A stretch of 9,791 nucleotides of DNA from Phycisphaeraceae bacterium (GTDB taxonomy: Bacteria; Planctomycetota; Phycisphaerae; Phycisphaerales; UBA1924), in contig WUAJ01000074.1 in NCBI GenBank assembly GCA_009827215.1, positions 1 through 9,791 on the forward strand, written 5' to 3'. The notes under the pieces are model-generated. The model did not search any database and was not told where the DNA came from. It saw only the letters and a list, made by a program, of their open reading frames with translations. The translations under genes were made by a program, and so were the position numbers. Shown one piece after another: positions 1 through 6,372 of this stretch; within the stretch, counting starts at the first letter, position 1; every line of letters begins with the position of its first letter.

Positions 1-254
1 TCGATGTAGAGACAAACCACTGGATCGTGGTTCGGCAGATTGCGCGTCAGCTCGCGGATTTCATTCGCAAGGTATGTCCCGCTCGCGGCGTGCGTTGACC
101 ATGAGTTCGATGTGATGAATGAGGACTGTGCATCAACCATTGCGAGCACACCTACACCAATAATGATGGTGGCCATCGCGGCCTCGATCAGCGTGAAACC
201 TTGCGCTGAGTGCGCTCTTCGGCGGATTTGTTGGTTGGATAGATGCTCAGACAT
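1..254 (-). CDS. Type IV minor prepilin, PilV/GspI-like (3' part beyond window edge)
   Basis: This reading frame begins at an ATG (252-254) and runs without a stop off the left edge, so only the first 84 residues are visible. They start MSEHLSNQQIRRR, followed by the class III (prepilin) signal GFTLIEA: Gly19 before the cleavage site, Phe20 as the mature first residue, and Glu24 as the conserved Glu+5. A hydrophobic helix (about residues 20-41) follows. In this family prepilin peptidase cleaves after the Gly and methylates the Phe, and the helix packs into the pilus or pseudopilus core. The pattern GVGVLAMVDAQ, then A..A..LANEIRELTRNLP, resembles PilV/GspI-type minor pilins more than major pilins; that subtype call is inference. 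An AGGAG ribosome binding site (261-265) lies 6 nt upstream. The gene sits 58 bp downstream of pilC in the same orientation, so it is probably the third gene of a pilT-pilC-pilin operon. Confidence 0.88.
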   Translation of the reverse strand, partial: MSEHLSNQQIRRRAHSAQGFTLIEAAMATIIIGVGVLAMVDAQSSFITSNSWSTHAASGTYLANEIRELTRNLPNHDPVVCLYI

Positions 255-312
255 CGTGTGCTCCTGCACCTCCCCCTCGCTCATCAACGCGAGTCACTAC
301 AGAAATCATCGT

Positions 313-1539
313 TTACGAAACGATCTGGCTCATCTTGAAGATCGGGAGAATGATCGCCATCGCGATGAATCCGACGATTGAACCCATGATGATGATCATG
401 ACGGGCTCAATCATTCCGGTAACCGCTTTGATGTGGTCCTTGAGCTGCTTCGCGTAATAGACCGATATCTCGTCGAGTACCTCGCCGAGCTTACCGGATT
501 CCTCACCCGCACCGATCATCTGCACAACAGACTTAGGGAGCAGCGAGGTTGAGTGCAGCGGTTCTGCGATCTTGCGGCCCTGCTTCACTGAGCCGTAGAC
601 CTTGCGCCACATGCCCTCAAAGAGCTTGTTCCCTGAGATGTCTCCGGTGATGCTGAGCGTATCGAGCATCGGGACACCCGCGTTGATGAGCTGACCCATC
701 GTCTGGAGCGAGCGTGTGATGTACAACGAACGGAACATGCCACGCATGACCGGGATGGTCAGTTTGGTACGGTCGATCCAGAACGCGCCGATCTCGGTTT
801 TGGAGAATCCGAAGAACGCGCCGCCGCAGACCGCGAGACCACCAAGGATGAACGGCCAGTGCGCGATCAGCGTCTGCGAGAGCATCATGAGGAAGTTGGT
901 CGCCCATGGCAGGACATCTTCCTTACCCTCAAACACGGTGTAGAACTTCGGGAGCACGAACGTCAGGAGGAACACGGTCACCGCGACGGCCATGCCGCCA
1001 ATGATCGCTGGATAGATCGAGGCGCCGATGACCATCTTGCGAGTCTCGATCTGCTGCGCGATGTATCCCGCGATACGCTCGAGCATCTCGGAGAACGAAC
1101 CCGACATTTCAGATGCACGCACCATGTTGATGTACAGAGGTGAGAACAGCTTCGGATGCTTGACGAGCGCCTCGGAGAACTGCTTACCGGACTCGACATC
1201 CGATTTGAGTTCCATGATGACCTTCTTGAACGCTTTGTGATCCGTCTGATCAGCGATCCCGTCGAGTGCTGAGCGGAGGTTGATCCCCGCTCGGATCATG
1301 ACGGCAAGCTGTGTAGTGAAATCCAGCACATTCTTCTGTGTGGGTTTCTTGGTGTTCATACTGGAGAGTGAGGCGAGAAGACCAGATTGAGCGACGCCCT
1401 CTTTTGCTTGGTCAACAGACATCACATGGACGCCTTGGTTCCTCAGGACAGTCGCCGCGGATGTCGCGCTGTCTGCCGACAGCACACCGGTGCGGATCTT
1501 CCCGTCTGAACCTTTGACCTGGTATTTATAGTTGGGCAT
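313..1539 (-). CDS. pilC: Type IV pilus / type II secretion inner-membrane platform protein PilC/GspF
   Basis: The 408-residue protein matches the PilC/GspF family in length and layout. The N-terminus (YKYQVKGSDGKIRTG, then LRNQGVHVMSV) is the typical cytoplasmic start. Two T2SSF repeats follow, about residues 72-197 and 275-400. They can be paired by eye: LAVMIRAGINLRSALD (78-93) with MGQLINAGVPMLDTL (281-295), and RASEMSGSFSEMLERI (141-156) with IGAGEESGKLGEVLDEI (342-358). Hydrophobic segments near 176-197, 227-246 and 378-401 give the expected three membrane helices. In this family the protein sits in the inner membrane and couples the cytoplasmic ATPases to pilin assembly or extraction. 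The ATG start has a GGAG site (1547-1550) 7 nt upstream. pilT ends 33 bp upstream and a prepilin gene begins 58 bp downstream, which fits one operon and favours a type IV pilus role over type II secretion. Confidence 0.93.
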   Translation of the reverse strand: MPNYKYQVKGSDGKIRTGVLSADSATSAATVLRNQGVHVMSVDQAKEGVAQSGLLASLSSMNTKKPTQKNVLDFTTQLAVMIRAGINLRSALDGIADQTDHKAFKKVIMELKSDVESGKQFSEALVKHPKLFSPLYINMVRASEMSGSFSEMLERIAGYIAQQIETRKMVIGASIYPAIIGGMAVAVTVFLLTFVLPKFYTVFEGKEDVLPWATNFLMMLSQTLIAHWPFILGGLAVCGGAFFGFSKTEIGAFWIDRTKLTIPVMRGMFRSLYITRSLQTMGQLINAGVPMLDTLSITGDISGNKLFEGMWRKVYGSVKQGRKIAEPLHSTSLLPKSVVQMIGAGEESGKLGEVLDEISVYYAKQLKDHIKAVTGMIEPVMIIIMGSIVGFIAMAIILPIFKMSQIVS

Positions 1540-1572
1540 TGAAAGTCTCCGTCTGGAACATCTTCAGATCAA

Positions 1573-2628
1573 TCACGCAACGAGCTGACGCTCCAGCTTG
1601 TCGGGGTACACGGCTTGTGCGATCGCGTCTTCCTTGGTGATCGTGCCGTTGAAGTAGAGCTCCGCGATCGACGAGTCAAGCGAACACATCCCGATCGCAC
1701 GGCTGGTCTCGATGACGTTGGGGATCTCGAAAATCTTGTTCTCGCGGATCAGGTTGCGCACCGCTGGGGTACAGAGGAGCGTTTCAACCGCTGGAACCAT
1801 TCCCGGACGATCCGATCGTGTGAAGAGTGTCTGTGAGATGACCGCTTGGAGTGTGGTCGAGAGCATGGAGCGGATCTGGTTCTGCTGACCAGATGGGTAC
1901 ATATCGATGATACGAGACACGGTCTGCGATGCGTTGACAGTGTGCAGGGTCGAGAGGACCAGGTGACCTGTTTCCGCTGCGGAGATCGCGAGCGACGAGG
2001 TCTCAAGGTCACGCATTTCACCCACGAGGATGATGTCGGGGTCCTGACGAAGCGCGTGCTTGAGTCCGGATGCGAAGCTGATCATGTCGCGCCCGAGTTC
2101 ACGCTGCTCGATCAGACACTGATCAGACTCGAACATGTACTCGATCGGATCTTCCAGCGTGATGATGTGCTTTGAGTAGCGTTCGTTCATTGCTTGGATC
2201 ATCGCCGCGAGCGTGGTGGACTTACCCGAACCGGTGTCACCGGTCACGAGGACGAGACCGCGTGGAAGGTAGGTCAGACGAGCGATGACCTCTGGGAGGG
2301 AGAGCGCTTCCAGTGGTGGTACTTTGGTTTTGATCGCACGCATCGCGAGTCCGATGGTGCCTTTCTGCATGTGTGCGTTGACACGGTAGCGAGCAAGCCC
2401 TTCAACCTCGTACGAGAAGTCCGCGTCGCGCTCTTCTTCGAACACAGTCCGCACATGCTTGTTGCTCATGCGCTCGAACATCGCTCCGACAACCTCTTGA
2501 CTCAGCACGGTCTCGCTGAGTTTGGTCATCACCTGGTGGATGCGGACCATCGGGGGTTCGCCGGCGATGATGTGAACATCGGAGGCGTCGGCTTCATGCG
2601 CTTGACGGAGGATGGCATCGAGTTCCAC
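1573..2628 (-). CDS. pilT: Type IV pilus retraction ATPase PilT
   Basis: This is a 351-residue secretion ATPase of the PilT family, the cytoplasmic hexameric motor that depolymerises type IV pili. The frame is open up to a GTG at 2670, but I start it at the GTG at 2626-2628, which gives VELDAILRQAHEADASDVH, the usual PilT beginning, with a GGGAG site 8 nt upstream. With this start the Walker A lysine (GDTGSGKST) is residue 136, the Walker B glutamate (ILVGEMRD) is 204, and the His-box histidines (ETGHLVLSTLHT) are 222 and 229. These are the numbers I know from Pseudomonas aeruginosa PilT, with no gaps needed. A C-terminal AVRNLIRENK matches the PilT-specific AIRNLIRE motif and separates it from PilB/GspE. 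It leads a tight cluster with pilC and a prepilin. No extension ATPase (PilB) is visible. A PilU paralogue is the main alternative but less likely given the C-terminal motif. Confidence 0.94.
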   Translation of the reverse strand: MELDAILRQAHEADASDVHIIAGEPPMVRIHQVMTKLSETVLSQEVVGAMFERMSNKHVRTVFEEERDADFSYEVEGLARYRVNAHMQKGTIGLAMRAIKTKVPPLEALSLPEVIARLTYLPRGLVLVTGDTGSGKSTTLAAMIQAMNERYSKHIITLEDPIEYMFESDQCLIEQRELGRDMISFASGLKHALRQDPDIILVGEMRDLETSSLAISAAETGHLVLSTLHTVNASQTVSRIIDMYPSGQQNQIRSMLSTTLQAVISQTLFTRSDRPGMVPAVETLLCTPAVRNLIRENKIFEIPNVIETSRAIGMCSLDSSIAELYFNGTITKEDAIAQAVYPDKLERQLVA

Positions 2629-2636
2629 GGCAGATT

Positions 2637-2641
2637 CTCCC
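2637..2641 (-). promoter_or_regulatory. Ribosome binding site that decides the pilT start
   Basis: On the minus strand GGGAG lies 8 nt before the GTG at 2626-2628. The longer frame starting at the GTG at 2670 has no comparable purine-rich site directly upstream (its preceding bases are mostly GACGCACGCGC). Together with the residue numbering of PilT this supports the shorter protein. Confidence 0.7.
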
Positions 2642-2762
2642 GGGGTATAAGCAGAGCAAACAGACAACACGCGCGTGCGTCTTCACCCAAATCATCGACC
2701 CGATGGGGGTTGTGGTTGATCGGAGCTTGGATGGACTATGGGAAAGCGGGGCCGTCTGTGCG

Positions 2763-2790
2763 GGCAAATCATGCAATCAGCAGGTTTGCC
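2763..2790. repeat. Inverted repeat in the rnhA-pilT gap
   Basis: GGCAAA at 2763-2768 is perfectly matched by TTTGCC at 2785-2790, and between them TGC and GCA form a second short pair around a 5-base loop (AATCA). No T-run follows on the minus strand, so it does not look like an intrinsic terminator. It could be an operator upstream of pilT or an RNA hairpin after rnhA. Its significance is unproven, since a six-base dyad of this size can arise by chance. Confidence 0.35.
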
Positions 2791-2857
2791 AATCCATACA
2801 CCCCGATCCATCAGTGATTTGGGCACCGATAACCAGATTCCACTGGACTGTCTTGAG

Positions 2858-3358
2858 TTATCGGGACGCGATCGCTTCACGAGCTTGGACAGCGAGTTCA
2901 TCGACCCGCTCGTTCTCTGGATGACCGTCATGACCACGCACCCAATGGAAGCTGATGACATGGAGCTTGCGGAGTTCATCCAGCTTCTTCCAGAGATCAA
3001 CATTCTTTACAGGCTTCTTTCCCGCAGTCTTCCATCCTCGTCGTTTCCAGCCGTCGATCCATTCCTCGAGCCCCTTGAGTACATATTGGGAGTCGGAATA
3101 GAGCTCCACGAAGCTTGGCATCTGGAGATCGGACAGCCCCTCGATGACCGCTTGGAGTTCCATGCGATTGTTGGTGGTGTCGCGTTCTCCGCCGGATTGT
3201 TCGCGTTGTTTGCCTGTTCTGGGGTGGACGAGGAGGTATGCCCACCCGCCTGGACCGGGATTCCCGGAGCACGCTCCATCGGTGAAGAGGTGAACCTTGC
3301 TCTTGGGAGCATCGCTTTGAGAATCTGTGGCGAAAGTCTGGGTCATCGCGCGGATCAT
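2858..3358 (-). CDS. rnhA: Ribonuclease HI
   Basis: The 166-residue protein is RNase HI, which cuts the RNA strand of RNA:DNA hybrids in the cytoplasm (primer and R-loop removal). The core runs from [19 protein letters not shown] to [19 protein letters not shown]. All four metal-binding acids are present: Asp27 (FTDGACSG), Glu67 (NNRMELQAV), Asp89 (LYSDSQYVL) and Asp153 (NERVDELA), plus His143 ten residues before the last Asp as in Escherichia coli. The basic handle region ([17 protein letters not shown]) is also present, so it is the classic bacterial type. About 20 extra residues precede the core. The start is uncertain: GTG 3364, ATG 3358 and ATG 3346 are all in frame and none has a good ribosome binding site; I chose 3358. 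It is divergent to purL, and pilT lies 229 bp downstream, so it is probably a single-gene transcript or read-through into the pilus genes. Confidence 0.94.
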   Translation of the reverse strand: MIRAMTQTFATDSQSDAPKSKVHLFTDGACSGNPGPGGWAYLLVHPRTGKQREQSGGERDTTNNRMELQAVIEGLSDLQMPSFVELYSDSQYVLKGLEEWIDGWKRRGWKTAGKKPVKNVDLWKKLDELRKLHVISFHWVRGHDGHPENERVDELAVQAREAIASR

Positions 3359-3405
3359 ACCCACCCAATCGAGTCCTGTTGGGAGGTCTTGGTCTAGGAT
3401 CGTTC
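3359..3405. promoter_or_regulatory. Short divergent rnhA/purL intergenic region with an inverted repeat
   Basis: Only 47 bp separate the chosen starts of two divergent genes. The gap holds an imperfect 8-base dyad, CCACCCAA (3361-3368) against TTGGGAGG (3379-3386), with one mismatch and a 10-base spacer. On the minus strand TATGAT (3353-3358), one base off the -10 consensus, overlaps the rnhA ATG. I see no good -35 partner for either gene. The promoters probably extend into the 5' ends of the coding regions. Confidence 0.4.
3396..3399 (+). promoter_or_regulatory. Ribosome binding site that decides the purL start
   Basis: AGGA lies 6 nt before the ATG at 3406. The in-frame TTG at 3379 would add nine residues (glycine-rich, unlike the family) and has no purine-rich site at the right distance, so the ATG is preferred. 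Confidence 0.65.
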
Positions 3406-6366
3406 ATGAGCAACGCATCCGCTATCGCCGACAGTGTTCAGAGCAAACTTCATCGCATCGAGATACACCCAACAGAACACGCCGGCGACCCTCGCGCCAG
3501 CGAGTTTGTGCATCGCGCGGAGGTTCTTGGGACTCAAATCGAGGGTGCGAGCAGCGCTCGGATCTTCCTGATCGAGGGTGATTTGAGCGATCAGCAGGTC
3601 GATGAAATTGTCACGAAGCTGCTCTGCAACCCAGTTGTCGAAACGGTCATCCACGGTACTTCCGATGCAACAGGCACCCTCGTCGAGGTCCATCCGCTCC
3701 CAGGTGTGATGGACCCTCCAGCTCAGTCAACGGCCGCGGCGATCAAAGCACTTACAGGTGTCGAGGTGCAGGTCTCAACGGGATATCGCTACGAGATCTT
3801 TGGACTTGATCAGTCCGCGGCGTTGGATATCGCACAGCGCGTGCTCGCGAATCCTGTGGTATCTGGAGTACACACCGAGCCGTACTTCCCTGACGAACTC
3901 CCGAAGGGTCACGATCATGCGTTTGATCTGACGCATGTCCCGATCCGAGACCTCGAGGATCACGAGCTTGAAACCCTCTCGCGCGATGGTCACCTGTTCC
4001 TTGATCTCCACGAGATGCAAGCGATCCGGCACGAGTATCAGCAGCTCGGACGCGAACCAACAGACATCGAGCTCGAGACTCTTGCACAAACTTGGTCGGA
4101 GCACTGTGTCCACAAGACCCTCAAAGCAACGATCCATTACAGCGGTCCCGCAATTGATGGGATCGACTGGTCGAGTCGACCACATCATGAGGTCCATGAG
4201 GATGGTTCGGTCACGATCCACAACCTCCTCAAAGCGACGGTCGCCGCGGCGACATTTGAACTGATCGATGAAGGACTCGACTGGACACAGTCTGTGTTTG
4301 TGGACAACGCTGGGATCATCAAGTTTGATGATGACCACTCGGTCTGCATCAAGGTCGAGACGCACAACCACCCCAGCGCCCTTGAGCCGTATGGCGGTGC
4401 CGCAACTGGGATCGGCGGGTGCATCCGCGACATCATGGGGACGGGACTCGCCGCCAAACCCATCGCGAGCACGGATGTTTTTTGCGTCGCGCCCCCCACC
4501 ACCTCCGACATCCCTTTTGGGTGTCTACATCCCAAGCAGATCCTGACAGAGGTCGTTGGCGGAGTCCGCGACTACGGCAATCGGATGGGGATCCCCACGA
4601 TCAACGGTGTGGTTTCGTTCGATCAGCGCTATATCGGGAATCCGCTTGTGTTTTGTGGGTGTATCGGGATCATGCCGAGCGGTTTGATCGCTGGTGACGC
4701 ACAGCAAGGAGATCGGATCATCGCGCTGGGAGGACGCACGGGACGCGACGGCATTCATGGCGCAACCTTCAGCAGCGCCGAGCTGACCGACTCACACGCC
4801 GACGAGTTCAGCCACGCGGTGCAGATCGGGAACGCGATCGAAGAAAAGCGCACGCTCGATGCGATCATGCGAGCGCGGGACGCCGAGGGTGGACCACTGT
4901 TTAGTGCGATCACGGATTGTGGTGCTGGAGGGTTCTCGTCGGCAGTTGGGGAGATGGGCGAGAAGATCGGCGCTGATGTGCACCTCGATCGCGCCCCACT
5001 CAAATACAACGGCTTGACCTACGACGAGATTTGGATTTCAGAAGCGCAAGAACGCATGGTGCTCGCGGTTCCTGAGAAACACCTCACCCAACTGCGTCAA
5101 ATCTGCGAGGAAGAACATGTGGAGATGGCGGATCTGGGACACTTCGGAACGCCGGGTGCTGAACTCATCCTGAACTTCCACGGCACAGAAGTCGGACGGC
5201 TCCCGATGGAGTTCCTCCATGACGGCATTCCCACTCCCACACGAACGGCTGTGTGGACAGCACCACACCAAGAACCACCTCACGAGCTCCCGACTGGCGA
5301 TGTAGATCTCAACGAAGCACTGCTCAAACTGCTGGCGCATCCAAACATCGCTTCCAAGCACTGGATCATCCGTCAGTATGACCACGAGGTTCAAGGGAAC
5401 ACAGTCATCAAGCCATTGGTCGGACCGCGCGGGATTGGTCCGGGAGATGCATCGGTCGTCGAACCAGTACCAGGGACTGGACAAGGACTCGCTGTGGGAT
5501 GCGGACTTGCTACAGGACTCAGCGACGATCCATACCAGATGACACTCGCGGCGATCGACGAGTGCGTGCGCAACCTCGTGTGCGTGGGAACCGATCCTGA
5601 TCGGATCGCGATCCTCGATAACTTCTGCTGGCCGAGTTGCAAGAAGCCGGAGAATCTGGGATCGCTCGTCCGCGCGGCGCACGCGTGCTACGACGGCGCG
5701 AAAGCGTACAAGACGCCGTTTGTCTCTGGGAAGGACTCGCTCAACAATCAGTTCACGACCAAAGATGGGAGGACCATCGAGATCCCTCCGACACTGTTGA
5801 TTACCGGCATGGGGATTGTTCCCTCGCTCGAACATGCCGTGACCAGCGATGTGAAGCGCGCCGATTCCGTGCTCGTTCATGTGGGCCTCGAGAATCCAGG
5901 AGGACTCGGAGGGAGCACCTTCGAGCAGCTGTTCGGAGTTCAACAAGATCGCACAGCAACACTCAATCCTGAACTGGGCGCCAAAATTGCTCGGAGTGTC
6001 GCTGATTTTGTCCGTAGCGGACGAGTGCTCGCAGCGCACGATGTCTCTGATGGCGGATTGCTCTGCAGTATCGCAGAAATGCTGATCGCGGGATCCAGCG
6101 AGTCGAAACCGATCGGCGCTTCGATCACGCTTCCGGATCACCAGAATCTTGGCTTAAGTGCATTTAACGAATCACCATGCGGATATGTTTTGGAGATTTC
6201 AGCCGACACCTCGATCGATCACATACAGCGATCACTTCCTGAAGGTGCGTCTGCACGCATCGTTGCCAAAACGAACTCCTCTGGAACGCTGTCAGATGAT
6301 CGCGGGATGATCTCAGTGGATGTAGATCGACTTACCAAAGCTTGGCGAGGAACGCTTGATTGGTGA
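3406..6366 (+). CDS. purL: Phosphoribosylformylglycinamidine synthase, synthetase subunit with fused PurS-like N-terminus
   Basis: The 986-residue enzyme carries out the fourth step of purine synthesis, converting FGAR to FGAM with ATP and glutamine-derived ammonia. Residues 16-82 and 91-156 look like two PurS-like units (see findings). A linker (about 165-225) leads to WSEHCVHKTLKA (W230). The first AIRS-like half contains the FGAR/ATP signature VETHNHPSA (317-325), then GGCIRDIMGTG, GGRTGRDGIHGATF and DCGAGGFSSAVGEMGEKIGA (D504), and ISEAQERMVLAV. The second half has GCGLATGLSDDPYQM, SGKDSLNNQ (from S774) and AAHDVSDGGLLCSIAEM (from A876). The protein stops after VDRLTKAWRGTLDW, so there is no glutaminase domain; a separate PurQ must exist elsewhere. 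It is longer than stand-alone small PurL (about 740 residues) and shorter than the roughly 1300-residue E. coli-type enzyme. The gene is alone on the plus strand, so it is not in a visible pur operon. Confidence 0.95.
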   Translation: MSNASAIADSVQSKLHRIEIHPTEHAGDPRASEFVHRAEVLGTQIEGASSARIFLIEGDLSDQQVDEIVTKLLCNPVVETVIHGTSDATGTLVEVHPLPGVMDPPAQSTAAAIKALTGVEVQVSTGYRYEIFGLDQSAALDIAQRVLANPVVSGVHTEPYFPDELPKGHDHAFDLTHVPIRDLEDHELETLSRDGHLFLDLHEMQAIRHEYQQLGREPTDIELETLAQTWSEHCVHKTLKATIHYSGPAIDGIDWSSRPHHEVHEDGSVTIHNLLKATVAAATFELIDEGLDWTQSVFVDNAGIIKFDDDHSVCIKVETHNHPSALEPYGGAATGIGGCIRDIMGTGLAAKPIASTDVFCVAPPTTSDIPFGCLHPKQILTEVVGGVRDYGNRMGIPTINGVVSFDQRYIGNPLVFCGCIGIMPSGLIAGDAQQGDRIIALGGRTGRDGIHGATFSSAELTDSHADEFSHAVQIGNAIEEKRTLDAIMRARDAEGGPLFSAITDCGAGGFSSAVGEMGEKIGADVHLDRAPLKYNGLTYDEIWISEAQERMVLAVPEKHLTQLRQICEEEHVEMADLGHFGTPGAELILNFHGTEVGRLPMEFLHDGIPTPTRTAVWTAPHQEPPHELPTGDVDLNEALLKLLAHPNIASKHWIIRQYDHEVQGNTVIKPLVGPRGIGPGDASVVEPVPGTGQGLAVGCGLATGLSDDPYQMTLAAIDECVRNLVCVGTDPDRIAILDNFCWPSCKKPENLGSLVRAAHACYDGAKAYKTPFVSGKDSLNNQFTTKDGRTIEIPPTLLITGMGIVPSLEHAVTSDVKRADSVLVHVGLENPGGLGGSTFEQLFGVQQDRTATLNPELGAKIARSVADFVRSGRVLAAHDVSDGGLLCSIAEMLIAGSSESKPIGASITLPDHQNLGLSAFNESPCGYVLEISADTSIDHIQRSLPEGASARIVAKTNSSGTLSDDRGMISVDVDRLTKAWRGTLDW

Positions 6367-6372
6367 GTTTCA

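Larger units (their letters stand above)
2629..2857. other. Non-coding gap between rnhA and pilT
   Basis: This 229-bp stretch separates two minus-strand genes and holds no convincing reading frame. It should carry the pilT-pilC-pilin promoter, because nothing else upstream looks co-transcribed at short spacing, but I found no convincing -35/-10 pair and no sigma-54 -24/-12 match (GG, ten bases, GC). It contains one clear dyad at 2763-2790. Confidence 0.6.

Noticed and set aside
2770..2793. A TTGGCA...TTGCA string upstream of pilT that at first resembles a sigma-54 promoter.
   Set aside because: The GG to GC distance is four bases too long for a -24/-12 element.
2194..2817. A 207-residue plus-strand frame opposite pilT and the following gap.
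   Set aside because: It lies mostly antisense to the PilT ATPase core, shows no domain or ribosome binding site, and its composition is that of a shadow frame.
2738..3397. A 219-residue plus-strand frame opposite rnhA, ending near the purL start.
   Set aside because: rnhA on the other strand has all catalytic residues, so this is its antisense shadow. I considered a purL leader peptide but found no attenuator-like structure.
4478..4500. A T6 run and a nearby C6 run in purL, considered as a slippery site or sequencing frameshift.
   Set aside because: The PurL motifs continue in the same frame on both sides, so no frameshift is present and none is needed.
5038..6141. A 367-residue open frame on the minus strand inside purL.
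   Set aside because: It is fully antisense to the conserved second half of PurL, has no recognisable domain, and its sequence is the Arg/Ser/His-rich kind expected from reading a codon-biased gene backwards.
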